A stretch of DNA of 8,613 bases, taken from positions 1 through 8,613 of the forward strand of contig JAGQGA010000132.1 of assembly GCA_020432595.1 (NCBI GenBank). The letters are read 5' to 3'. Of the stretch, positions 1-6,014 are shown one piece after another; within the stretch, counting starts at the first letter, position 1; each line of letters begins with the position of its first letter. This stretch comes from Anaerolineales bacterium. GTDB taxonomy: Bacteria > Chloroflexota > Anaerolineae > Promineifilales > Promineifilaceae. A model generated the notes under the pieces. The model made no database searches. It saw nothing but the letters and a program-made list of their open reading frames with translations, and was not told the origin of the DNA. The translations under genes were made by a program, and so were the position numbers.

Positions 1-294
1 ATTAACGAGTGGGAGACCTTGGCAGCGGGCATCATGCAACGGCCGTTATCCGACCGCACCCACCGTGACTTTCGTCGCCGCGTCTTCTCCAGCGCCACCG
101 ACCTGGTGCCAGATCGCCAGGGGCGTATTTTGCTTCCCCCCAACCTGCGTGAATTTGCCGGAATTGACAGTGAAGTCGTCATTGCCGGTATGTACAATCA
201 TATTGAAATTTGGAGTGGTGCTGCCTGGACGGCCGTTCGTGACGACATTGAAAGCAATGACGACAGCGACCGCTGGGAAGGGCTTGGTATTTAG
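1..294 (+). CDS. mraZ: MraZ, transcriptional regulator of the dcw cluster (3' part; start lies before the window)
   Basis: Reading from base 1 in frame gives 97 residues ending at TAG 292-294, so the gene enters from the left; a TTG at 19 is in frame but is an internal Leu rather than a start. The visible part is the C-terminal half of MraZ: a helix (INEWETLAAGI) leads into the second SpoVT/AbrB-type half, with the family signature D-R-Q-G-R-I-L-L-P-P-N-L-R followed by an EVVIAGMYNHIEIW strand. Full MraZ is usually about 145 aa, so roughly one third to one half is missing on the left. MraZ binds direct repeats upstream of its own gene and regulates the dcw operon; that operator would lie outside the window. 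The position directly before rsmH is the standard arrangement. An AACGGCCGTT palindrome at 38-47 encodes part of the RPLSD segment, and a one-base variant lies at 228-237. Confidence 0.93.
   Translation: MNEWETLAAGIMQRPLSDRTHRDFRRRVFSSATDLVPDRQGRILLPPNLREFAGIDSEVVIAGMYNHIEIWSGAAWTAVRDDIESNDDSDRWEGLGI
38..47. repeat. AACGGCCGTT palindrome, copy 1 (mraZ)
   Basis: Exact copy, read as Q-R-P-L. G:C count is 13:8 in the 37 bases before it and 13:27 in the 60 bases after. Confidence 0.95.
228..237. repeat. One-base variant of the palindrome (mraZ)
   Basis: GACGGCCGTT differs only in its first base and is read as T-A-V, the preferred frame of the family. Confidence 0.6.
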
Positions 295-295
295 T

Positions 296-368
296 CGGTA
301 ATCAGTTACCAGTAAACAGTTATCAGTCTACCGATTACCGATTACTGCTTGCCGATTACTGGTTACTG
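296..368. repeat. Intergenic heptad-repeat hairpin between mraZ and rsmH
   Basis: The 80-base gap between mraZ and rsmH is almost wholly made of GTAATC-like heptads. Forward units (CGGTAAT, CAGTTAC, CAGTAAA, CAGTTAT) fill the left half, and reverse-complement units (CGATTAC, TGGTTAC) fill the right half. Aligning 296-327 with the reverse complement of 337-368 gives 23 of 32 matches by hand count, so transcribed RNA could fold into a long imperfect hairpin with a loop of about 9 nt. There is no T-run after it, so it is not a standard intrinsic terminator. It belongs to the same family as the repeats at 3511, 5935 and 8569. No Shine-Dalgarno site remains in front of rsmH. Confidence 0.8.
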
Positions 369-374
369 AACAAG

Positions 375-1310
375 ATGGAACACATCCCGGTTCTTTATCA
401 TGAGGTGCTGGAAGGGCTGCAACTGCGGGCAAACGGCCGTTATATTGACGGAACCGTAGGCGCAGGTGGGCACACAGCCGGTATGCTGCAAACCAGTGGC
501 ACAACCGTCCTCGCCTTTGACAAAGACCCCGAAGCGATTGCCTTTGCCTCTCAACAACTTACCCATTTCGGCGACCGCGTGCATTTTGTTCACGCCAGCT
601 ATGCCGAAATGGGACAATACGCCCCGCAGTACGGCTTTGACAAGGCAGACGGCATTTTGCTCGATTTAGGGTTATCATCCCGGCAGTTGGCCGACCGACA
701 GCGGGGCTTTTCCTTTATGCAGGAAGGGCCGCTCGACATGCGGTTTAACCCCACGACTGGTTCAACAGCGGCCGATCTCATTAATAATTTAGCTACAGCG
801 GAACTGGCTGACATGTTTTGGCGGTATGGCGAGGAGCGGCAAAGCCGCAAGCTGGCGCAGGTCATTGTGGACAAACGGCCGTTTACCACCACCACCCAGC
901 TTGCCACCTGCATTGCCCAAACCATTCGCGGCAACGGCCGTATTCACCCGGCCACCAAAATTTTCCAAGCGCTGCGGATTGCTGTCAACGATGAGCTGCA
1001 AACGGTGGAAAAGGGGTTGGAAACGGCCGTTTCCCTCCTCAAACCCGGCGGTCGTCTGGCCGTCATCAGCTTCCACTCCCTTGAAGACCGGCTCGTTAAG
1101 CAATATTTCCGCCAGCTTAGCCAAAATTGTGTCTGTCCGCCACAGCAGCTCGTTTGCACCTGCAACGCCCGCGCCATCGTGCGCCTCGTCACCCGCAAAG
1201 CCGTGCAGGCCAGCGACGCTGAAATTGCCGCCAACCCACGCAGCCGCAGCGCACGCCTGCGGGTGGCGGAAAAATTGGCCGCAAGAAGTTCAACTTCTGG
1301 CAGAAGTTGA
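375..1310 (+). CDS. rsmH: RsmH (MraW), 16S rRNA m4C1402 N4-methyltransferase
   Basis: This 311-aa protein has the normal length for the family and all its landmarks. The SAM-binding motif DGTVGAGGHT is at residues 25-34, the acidic loop DKDPEAI at 49-55, GILLDLGLSS at 93-102, GFSFMQEGPLDMRF at 111-124, HPATKIFQALRIAVNDEL at 191-208 and ISFHSLEDRLVK at 231-242. Two CxC pairs (C252/C254 and C261/C263) could bind a metal, as seen in many bacterial RsmH proteins. The enzyme methylates N4 of C1402 in the decoding centre of 16S rRNA. The ATG at 375 gives the canonical N-terminus (HIPVLYHEVL), but no Shine-Dalgarno site precedes it because the repeat array runs nearly up to it. The conserved end (NPRSRSARLRVAEKL) is followed by eight residues (304-311) and a stop, all encoded by the inserted palindrome at 1283-1317. 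Perfect AACGGCCGTT sites lie at 432, 874 and 1022. Confidence 0.97.
   Translation: MEHIPVLYHEVLEGLQLRANGRYIDGTVGAGGHTAGMLQTSGTTVLAFDKDPEAIAFASQQLTHFGDRVHFVHASYAEMGQYAPQYGFDKADGILLDLGLSSRQLADRQRGFSFMQEGPLDMRFNPTTGSTAADLINNLATAELADMFWRYGEERQSRKLAQVIVDKRPFTTTTQLATCIAQTIRGNGRIHPATKIFQALRIAVNDELQTVEKGLETAVSLLKPGGRLAVISFHSLEDRLVKQYFRQLSQNCVCPPQQLVCTCNARAIVRLVTRKAVQASDAEIAANPRSRSARLRVAEKLAARSSTSGRS
432..441. repeat. AACGGCCGTT palindrome, copy 2 (rsmH)
   Basis: Exact copy, read as N-G-R. G:C is 19:13 before and 20:15 after, so no flip is seen here. Confidence 0.95.
874..883. repeat. AACGGCCGTT palindrome, copy 3 (rsmH)
   Basis: Exact copy, read as K-R-P-F. G:C is 24:12 in the 60 bases before and 10:26 in the 60 after, a clear flip. 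Confidence 0.95.
933..942. repeat. One-base variant of the palindrome (rsmH)
   Basis: AACGGCCGTA, read as N-G-R, differs in the last base. It lies between copies 3 and 4. Confidence 0.6.
1022..1031. repeat. AACGGCCGTT palindrome, copy 4 (rsmH)
   Basis: Exact copy, read as T-A-V. G:C is 21:11 before and 13:25 after. Confidence 0.95.
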
Positions 1311-1317
1311 ACTTCTT
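1283..1317. repeat. 35-bp perfect palindromic element overlapping the rsmH stop codon
   Basis: The left arm AAGAAGTTCAACTTCTG (1283-1299) and right arm CAGAAGTTGAACTTCTT (1301-1317) are exact reverse complements around a single G at 1300. Each arm contains its own smaller palindrome (GAAGTT-C-AACTTC and GAAGTT-G-AACTTC), so cruciform or alternative RNA foldings are possible. The element supplies the last eight codons of rsmH and its TGA (1308-1310), and ends 8 bases before the first possible ftsL start. No T-run follows, which argues against an intrinsic terminator. The structure fits a dispersed REP-like or MITE-like repeat that landed at the end of rsmH; that origin is inference from one copy. 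Confidence 0.88.
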
Positions 1318-1325
1318 ACAAGTTA

Positions 1326-1844
1326 ATGGTTCACGAAAGAATAACAAACCCCGGCATGAAATCATCCAGACAAGCACGCGAATTAGCCCGCCGTCTGGGC
1401 AAACTCACCGAAGCCCAGGCGGCTCTCGGATGGGCTGTGATCCTGCTGTTGGCCGCCATTCTTGGTGCCATCTATCTCAACCAAGCTAGCCGCATCGCCA
1501 CCGCTGGGCGGCGGGTGCAAATTGAGCAATCTGACCTAGAAACGCTGAAACGGGACAACAACGAGCTGGAACGACAAATTGCCGAAGGGCAATCGCTGGA
1601 AAAGCTGCAACAGCGAGCTGTGGCACTGGGGTTCCGGCCGGCCACCAGCGACGAAATCGAATACCTAGTCATTCCCAACTATCCGGTCGCCACGGTAGAA
1701 CCCCCACTAGAACGGGTGCAAACGGCCGTTTCCCCACCCGAAACCGCCCCCCCCACCCCCGTTGTAACCATGCGCCAGGCCCTTTGGCAAGCCCTCATCA
1801 ACAGTACTCAAAACCTCGTTCGCGGAGAATCCCATGAACAATAG
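1326..1844 (+). CDS. ftsL: FtsL-like division protein (single-pass membrane protein with coiled coil)
   Basis: This predicted 172-aa protein has a basic cytoplasmic N-terminus (about residues 1-30), one membrane helix (about 34-52, GWAVILLLAAILGAIYL) and an outward-facing coiled coil (about 62-98, rich in E, L, K and Q). A conserved-looking segment RAVALGFRPATSDEIEYL (97-114) and a Pro/Thr-rich tail follow. That topology and its place between rsmH and ftsI identify it as FtsL or a FtsL-type septum initiator, which in known systems pairs with DivIC/FtsB and activates FtsWI. Sequence identity in this family is low, so the name rests on topology and synteny. It is longer than typical FtsL (about 120 aa), because of its tail. 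The start is uncertain: ATG 1326 and ATG 1356 (MKSSRQ) are both possible, and neither has a good ribosome site. A run of eight C (1747-1754) lies in the tail region. The 3' end overlaps ftsI by 11 bases. Confidence 0.78.
   Translation: MVHERITNPGMKSSRQARELARRLGKLTEAQAALGWAVILLLAAILGAIYLNQASRIATAGRRVQIEQSDLETLKRDNNELERQIAEGQSLEKLQQRAVALGFRPATSDEIEYLVIPNYPVATVEPPLERVQTAVSPPETAPPTPVVTMRQALWQALINSTQNLVRGESHEQ
1721..1730. repeat. AACGGCCGTT palindrome, copy 5 (ftsL)
   Basis: Exact copy, read as T-A-V. G:C is 12:21 before and 10:31 after; both flanks are C-rich, the right one more so. Confidence 0.95.
1824..1828 (+). promoter_or_regulatory. Shine-Dalgarno site for ftsI
   Basis: GGAGA at 1824-1828 stands five bases before the ATG at 1834 and lies inside the end of the ftsL-like gene. 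The 11-base overlap with this site suggests translational coupling of ftsI to ftsL. This junction carries no heptad repeat. Confidence 0.75.
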
Positions 1845-3522
1845 CCAACGCTTTCGTCTCTGGATCGTTGTTGGCGGCGTTCTGTTCGCCACCGTCATCA
1901 TCGTTGGTCGCCTTGTTGCCTTCCAAATTGTCCAGGGCGAAGAGTGGGCCGCCCGCACCACCGACATCGTGCGCGTCATTGCCCAACCCAACCGTGGCAC
2001 CATCTACGACCGCAACGGAGCCGTGCTGGCCGCCAACGGCTTCGACTATGCCGTTGGCGCATCACCAACTCTGGTGGATGACCCTGAAAACCTGGCCACC
2101 GCCCTGGCCCCCATCTTGCAGCAGCCCCGCTATGAAATCCTTGACAAGCTGGAAGCCAACCAGTTGTTTGTCATGCTCAACAACCGCGTCTCTGCCGACG
2201 TGGCCGAAGCAATTCGCCAGATCCCCTATGACGGCGTACAGCTTGACCCACTGCCCCGCCGCTTCTACCCTCAAGGCAAATTGATGTGCCACACCCTTGG
2301 CTATGTGGACTATGATGGCATGGGCGGCGGGGGTATTGAAGGGCAATATCAGCAAGAGTTGGCTGGGGAGGCTGCCAGTGCCGAGCAAAACATTTCGCCG
2401 CTGGAAACGCAGCAAAATGTGATTGCCCGCGAGGGCACCGATCTGGTGCTGACCATTGACCGCACCGTGCAATATGTGGTGGAAAAACATTTGCAGGAAG
2501 CCCTGATTGAACATGGTGCGCCCAGCGGCACCATCATTGTGATGGAGCCAGACACTGGGGCGATTTTAGCAATGGCAAGCGAGCCGTGCTTTGACCCTTA
2601 CCGCTTCTTTGACGAAGATGAGCGGCTGCTCTTCAACCCAATTATTAGCCAGCAGTTTGAGCCGGGTTCGGTGATGAAGCTGATTACGATGGCGGCGGCA
2701 CTTGATTCTGGTGTCGTCACCCCCAACAGCACCTATTATGATTCGGGGGTGCTGGAAGTAGGCGGCCATCGCACCGTGAACTGGGATCGAAGTGCCCCCG
2801 GCACGGTAGATATGACAACGCTGCTGGCGCGGTCGCTCAACGTGGGGGCGGCGACGCTGGCAACATGGATGGGGCCAGATACATTCTACAGCTATTTTCG
2901 GAGCTTTAATTTTGGCAAACCGACGGGGATTGACATTGCGGCGGAAAGCGGCGGGCTGATGCCGCTACCGGGCGAGGCGTATTGGGCAGAGTCGTTTTTG
3001 GCGACGAATGCATATGGGCAAGGGTTGGCGGTAACGCCGCTGCAAATGATAACGGCCGTTTCTGCCCTAGCCAACGACGGCTACCTCATGCAGCCGTTTG
3101 TGGTGCGTGAGCAGCGGGGACCAAACGGCACCCTAGTCCACCAGCCCACCGTCCTCAGCCGCCCCATCAGCCCGGAAACGGCGCACCAGGTAACAAATAT
3201 GGCAATAACGGCCGTTTCCCGCGAGGTTTTTGAAGCCCAAGTCGAAGGCTACACCATCGCTGGCAAAACCGGTACTGCCCAAATCGCCGAAAATGGTATC
3301 TACTTACCCGACGACATCATCGGCTCCTTCGTCGGCTGGCTTCCCGCCGACGACCCCGAAATTATTGTCTATGTCAAGCTCGACCGACCGACAAGCGCCC
3401 CGTGGGGTTCGCAAACCGCCGCCCCCACCTTTGCCAAGCTCACCACCGAACTTGTCACCCTGCTCAACATCCCGCCCGATAACGTGCGGCTTAGAGCCGA
3501 TCTACAAGTGAGTAATCAGTAA
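1834..3522 (+). CDS. ftsI: FtsI-type class B penicillin-binding protein, septal peptidoglycan transpeptidase
   Basis: The 562-aa protein has a short cytoplasmic tail, one membrane anchor (about residues 9-33) and the pedestal motif RGTIYDRNGAVLA (54-66). The transpeptidase domain has all three active-site motifs: S279-V-M-K282 (acylated Ser279), S334-L-N336 and K478-T-G-T481. It cross-links stem peptides of septal peptidoglycan and is the expected partner of FtsW, encoded at the other end of the window. There are no PASTA domains at the C-terminus, unlike many Gram-positive PBP2x or SpoVD proteins. The GGAGA site and overlap with ftsL support the ATG at 1834. The last residues (VSNQ) and the TAA are encoded by the start of a GTAATCA heptad repeat, so the original C-terminus was probably changed. 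AACGGCCGTT sites are at 3051 and 3207, the second about 24 codons before the KTG motif. Confidence 0.96.
   Translation: MNNSQRFRLWIVVGGVLFATVIIVGRLVAFQIVQGEEWAARTTDIVRVIAQPNRGTIYDRNGAVLAANGFDYAVGASPTLVDDPENLATALAPILQQPRYEILDKLEANQLFVMLNNRVSADVAEAIRQIPYDGVQLDPLPRRFYPQGKLMCHTLGYVDYDGMGGGGIEGQYQQELAGEAASAEQNISPLETQQNVIAREGTDLVLTIDRTVQYVVEKHLQEALIEHGAPSGTIIVMEPDTGAILAMASEPCFDPYRFFDEDERLLFNPIISQQFEPGSVMKLITMAAALDSGVVTPNSTYYDSGVLEVGGHRTVNWDRSAPGTVDMTTLLARSLNVGAATLATWMGPDTFYSYFRSFNFGKPTGIDIAAESGGLMPLPGEAYWAESFLATNAYGQGLAVTPLQMITAVSALANDGYLMQPFVVREQRGPNGTLVHQPTVLSRPISPETAHQVTNMAITAVSREVFEAQVEGYTIAGKTGTAQIAENGIYLPDDIIGSFVGWLPADDPEIIVYVKLDRPTSAPWGSQTAAPTFAKLTTELVTLLNIPPDNVRLRADLQVSNQ
3051..3060. repeat. 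AACGGCCGTT palindrome, copy 6 (ftsI)
   Basis: Exact copy, read as T-A-V. G:C is 21:11 before and 20:18 after. The first 30 bases after are C-rich (6:12), then G returns. Confidence 0.95.
3207..3216. repeat. AACGGCCGTT palindrome, copy 7 (ftsI)
   Basis: Exact copy, read as T-A-V. G:C is 13:23 before and 15:18 after; it does not show the flip and lies only 146 bases past copy 6. Confidence 0.95.
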
Positions 3523-3526
3523 TCAG
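3511..3526 (+). repeat. Two heptad repeat units at the ftsI-murF junction
   Basis: AGTAATC occurs twice in tandem (3511-3517 and 3518-3524), followed by AG. The array spans the end of ftsI, supplies its TAA stop (3520-3522) and ends one base before the murF ATG at 3528. Only AGG touches the start codon, too close to act as a Shine-Dalgarno site. Confidence 0.8.
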
Positions 3527-3527
3527 G

Positions 3528-4946
3528 ATGCTTACACTAGCACACTTCCTCCACACCCTCACCCAATACCAACCCACCGGCCGCGAGCCGGTGCTGTCGT
3601 CTGTGGTGGTAGACAGCCGCGAAGCCGTGGCCGACAGCTTGTTTGTGGCACTGCCCGGTGAACGAGTGGATGGGCACGATTATGTGGCACAGGCGTTTGC
3701 CAACGGGGCACGGGCGGCACTGGTGAGCAAACCTATTGCAGGGGGGCATTTCACGGCCGATTTACGCGGCAACCGGCTCAACACGCCGCTACCTGCTGCC
3801 TGGCCTGCCAGAATTTGCCTGCTGGTGGATGACACCCTGGCTGCCATGCACACCGCCGCCAAGGCGTGGCGCAATCAGTTTGGCGTGCGCGTGATTGGTG
3901 TGACGGGCAGCGTGGGCAAAACTTCCACTAAGGAGCTGATCCACGCCGTTTTGTCCAGCCGCTACCCTACCTTTAAATCACCGGGCAACCGCAACAGTGT
4001 GCTGGGCTTGCCCCCCGCACTGTTTGATTTACGGCCGTTTCACCAACGCGCCGTTCTGGAAATGGGGATGTATATTCCCGGCGAAATTGCTGAACTGTGC
4101 GCCCTCACCCAGCCCACCATTGGCGTTGTCACCAACATTGGCCCCGTGCATTTGGAGCGGGCGGGCAGCATGGAAGCCATCGTTGCCGCCAAGCGCGAAC
4201 TGGTGGAATCTTTGCCAGCCAGCGGCACCGCCATTTTAAACCAAGACGACGAACGGGTGATGAGCATGGCCGACCACACCCAAGCCACAATTTTTACCTA
4301 CGGGCTGGATGAACGGGCTGACCTGTGGGCCAACAACATCAGCTCGATGGGGCTGGACGGGATGCGGTTTACGCTGCACCATCGGGGCGAGGCGTTAAAT
4401 GTGCAGGTACCGCTGCTCGGCCGCCACAGCGTCCACACGGCACTGCGGGCAACGGCCGTTGGGCTGGTTGATGGCTTAGATTGGGACGACATTGTGCGCG
4501 GGCTGCGGCTCATGTCGGGGCAACTACGGCTGGTGGCGGTGCCTGGCCCCAAAAATTCGATCATTATTGACGATACCTATAATTCTAGCCCCGACTCTGC
4601 GCTGGCGGCTCTAAATCTGCTCAACGATTTGGACGGCCGGCATGTGGCCGTGCTGGGCGACATGCTAGAGCTAGGCCACATGGAGGAAGTTTCCCACCGG
4701 CTGGTGGGCCGACGCGCTGCCGATGTGGCCGATGTGCTGGTGGCCGTGGGCCAGCGTGGCCGCATCATTGGCGAAGAGGCTCTGGCTGTGGGAATGCGCC
4801 CCACCCACGTCCATTTTGTGGAAACCACCCCCCAGGCCATCCCCGTGGTGGAAGGGCTGATTGAGGCAAACGACACGGTTCTCATCAAAGGATCGCTGGG
4901 AATGCAGATGAGCCAAATTGTGGCAGCACTGGGGAGGGACAACTAA
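3528..4946 (+). CDS. murF: MurF, UDP-N-acetylmuramoyl-tripeptide:D-alanyl-D-alanine ligase
   Basis: This ATP-dependent cytoplasmic ligase adds D-Ala-D-Ala to the UDP-MurNAc-tripeptide, completing the pentapeptide used by MraY. Its 472 residues match family length. The N-terminal UDP-substrate domain includes SSVVVDSREAVADSLFVALPG; the ATP-binding P-loop GVTGSVGKTSTK is at 124-135; GNRNSVLGLP is at 153-162; VLEMGMYIPGEI at 176-187; TNIGPVHLERAGS at 202-214; and Lys222, in AKREL, is the candidate carbamylated Mur-ligase lysine. DDTYNSSPDS is at 348-357, where the family usually has DDxYNANPxS, so Ser-Ser replaces the commoner Ala-Asn. About 20 extra residues (71-93) precede the P-loop domain. 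MurF is preferred over MurE from the D-Y-N-x-x-P-D-S and GNRNSxxGxP patterns. The start follows a heptad repeat directly, and the gene ends with TAATG overlap into mraY. Confidence 0.95.
   Translation: MLTLAHFLHTLTQYQPTGREPVLSSVVVDSREAVADSLFVALPGERVDGHDYVAQAFANGARAALVSKPIAGGHFTADLRGNRLNTPLPAAWPARICLLVDDTLAAMHTAAKAWRNQFGVRVIGVTGSVGKTSTKELIHAVLSSRYPTFKSPGNRNSVLGLPPALFDLRPFHQRAVLEMGMYIPGEIAELCALTQPTIGVVTNIGPVHLERAGSMEAIVAAKRELVESLPASGTAILNQDDERVMSMADHTQATIFTYGLDERADLWANNISSMGLDGMRFTLHHRGEALNVQVPLLGRHSVHTALRATAVGLVDGLDWDDIVRGLRLMSGQLRLVAVPGPKNSIIIDDTYNSSPDSALAALNLLNDLDGRHVAVLGDMLELGHMEEVSHRLVGRRAADVADVLVAVGQRGRIIGEEALAVGMRPTHVHFVETTPQAIPVVEGLIEANDTVLIKGSLGMQMSQIVAALGRDN
4030..4039. repeat. One-base variant of the palindrome (murF)
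   Basis: TACGGCCGTT, read as L-R-P-F, differs in the first base. Confidence 0.6.
4451..4460. repeat. AACGGCCGTT palindrome, copy 8 (murF)
   Basis: Exact copy, read as T-A-V. G:C is 20:21 before and 27:11 after, the one copy with the opposite trend. Confidence 0.95.
4931..4938 (+). promoter_or_regulatory. Shine-Dalgarno site for mraY
   Basis: GGGGAGGG at 4931-4938 lies inside the end of murF, seven bases before the mraY ATG (4946). The murF stop and mraY start share a base (TAATG), the classic geometry for translational coupling. No heptad repeat is present at this junction. Confidence 0.82.
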
Positions 4947-5932
4947 TGGCGTTTGCGCTCACGATTTCTGGGGTTACCTTTTTGATGGCGGTCATTTGGG
5001 GCAGCCCGCTGGTGGAACTGATGCGGCGGCTACGGCTGGGCAAAAGTATTCGTATTGACGGCCCGCAAACCCACTTGACCAAAATGGGTACACCGGGGAT
5101 GGGCGGCATTTTGATTGTGGGCTGGGTGTTGGTGATTAGCGTGGTGGCAAATGTGGTGCAGTTGGTGCAAACGGCCGTTATTGCCGAAAGTGTTCTCATC
5201 CCCCTTGGTGTCATGGTCGCCTACTCCATTTTGGGCGGCATTGACGATTACCAGGGCATTCGGCTGCGCCCCGGCGAAGGGATGCCGGCACGGGTTAAGA
5301 TTTGGTTCCAACTGGGGATTGCCCTGGTGGCGGCGGTAGGGATTTATTGGTTTGTGAATGATCGGCATGGCTTAACGGCCGTTCCCACCGTCCCCGTCCT
5401 GCTCGACATCGGCATCCTCTACCTCCCCCTAGCCGTCATCGTCATCAGCGGCACTGCCAACGCCGTCAACATCGTTGACGGGCTAGACGGGCTGGCGGGT
5501 GTCATCGCCGCCACCGCCTTCATCGCCTATGGCATCATCGCCTTTATGCAAGACCAGCAATTTCTGGTCATTTTTTGCTTCACCGTCGTCGGAGCCTGCT
5601 TCGCTTTTCTTTGGTTCAACGCCAAACCCGCACAAATGTTTATGGGTGACGTTGGCTCACAGGCATTGGGCGGGGCATTGGGCGTGGTGGCACTCATGAC
5701 CAATCAATGGCTTATTTTACCCATCATCGCCATTGTGCCCCTGTCCTCGCTACTTTCCAGCAGCCTACAGGTACTTTATTTCCGCTACACCGGCGGCAAA
5801 CGGCTGTTCAAGATGGCTCCGCTCCACCATCATTTTGAACTCATTGGCTGGAGCGAAACGCAAATTGTGCAGCGCTGGTGGCTGGTCGGCATTTTGGCTG
5901 GCATGGTTGGCATTGCGCTGGCTCTTATTTGA
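4946..5932 (+). CDS. mraY: MraY, phospho-MurNAc-pentapeptide translocase (lipid I synthase)
   Basis: This polytopic membrane enzyme transfers phospho-MurNAc-pentapeptide from UDP to undecaprenyl phosphate. The 328 aa fit the shorter MraY form (E. coli has 360). Diagnostic segments are KMGTPGMGG (46-54), the first aspartate pair D100-D101 in LGGIDDYQGIR, NAVNIVDGLDGLA (172-184), FMGDVGSQALGG (232-243, with Asp235; the family more often has GDTGS) and the MraY-specific APLHHHFEL-GW (291-302). These distinguish MraY from the related WecA/TagO transferases. Hydrophobic helices alternate throughout. It follows murF with a one-base overlap and a strong ribosome site. AACGGCCGTT sites at 5170 and 5374 fall in loop-like or membrane segments, and the codon composition changes sharply at the second: GT-rich before, C-rich after. 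Confidence 0.98.
   Translation: MAFALTISGVTFLMAVIWGSPLVELMRRLRLGKSIRIDGPQTHLTKMGTPGMGGILIVGWVLVISVVANVVQLVQTAVIAESVLIPLGVMVAYSILGGIDDYQGIRLRPGEGMPARVKIWFQLGIALVAAVGIYWFVNDRHGLTAVPTVPVLLDIGILYLPLAVIVISGTANAVNIVDGLDGLAGVIAATAFIAYGIIAFMQDQQFLVIFCFTVVGACFAFLWFNAKPAQMFMGDVGSQALGGALGVVALMTNQWLILPIIAIVPLSSLLSSSLQVLYFRYTGGKRLFKMAPLHHHFELIGWSETQIVQRWWLVGILAGMVGIALALI
5170..5179. repeat. AACGGCCGTT palindrome, copy 9 (mraY)
   Basis: Exact copy, read as T-A-V. G:C is 26:5 before and 15:18 after. Confidence 0.95.
5374..5383. repeat. AACGGCCGTT palindrome, copy 10 (mraY)
   Basis: Exact copy, read as T-A-V. G:C is 25:8 before and 9:31 after, the sharpest flip in the window. Confidence 0.95.
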
Positions 5933-5934
5933 CA

Positions 5935-6006
5935 GTAAACAGTAATCAGTGAGCAGTAATCAGTAAATAGTGCGTAACTGATTACCGATTACCGATTACT
6001 GATTAC
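5935..6006. repeat. Intergenic heptad-repeat hairpin between mraY and murD
   Basis: The 82-base gap consists of forward heptads (CAGTAAA/CAGTAAT types) and then inverted ones. The arms 5935-5963 and 5978-6006 match as reverse complements at 24 of 29 positions by hand alignment, with a 14-nt loop (5964-5977). The right arm contains four exact units, TGATTAC, CGATTAC, CGATTAC and TGATTAC (5979-6006). Its reverse complement is the same unit series (A, G, G, A endings) found at 8569-8596, and identity extends to 31 bp. The array starts directly after the mraY TGA and ends 8 bases before the murD ATG. Confidence 0.85.
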
Positions 6007-6014
6007 CAATTACG

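Noticed and set aside
295..374. CRISPR array or tRNA-like fold in the gap
   Set aside because: Units are seven bases, degenerate and without unique spacers; no tRNA features are present.
295..374. Internal promoter before rsmH
   Set aside because: The gap is AT-richer than the genes but entirely repeat-derived; I see no convincing -35/-10 pair.
599..1124. Long open frames on the minus strand inside rsmH, murF and ftsW
   Set aside because: They have no recognisable domains and lie fully opposite clearly conserved genes; high GC content makes such shadow frames common.
1283..1317. Intrinsic terminator after rsmH
   Set aside because: The hairpin is strong but AT-balanced, overlaps the stop codon, and has no following T-run; the downstream genes belong to the same cluster.
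1307..1489. Small separate gene at the ftsL start in another frame
   Set aside because: It begins inside the palindromic repeat, has no ribosome site and no resemblance to a known family, and overlaps the better-supported ftsL-like frame.
3061..3300. Foreign or recombined segment in ftsI, from its abrupt codon-use change
   Set aside because: Protein motifs continue without break, and the same change recurs at many palindromes in other genes, so a site-linked mutational or selective process explains it better than transfer.
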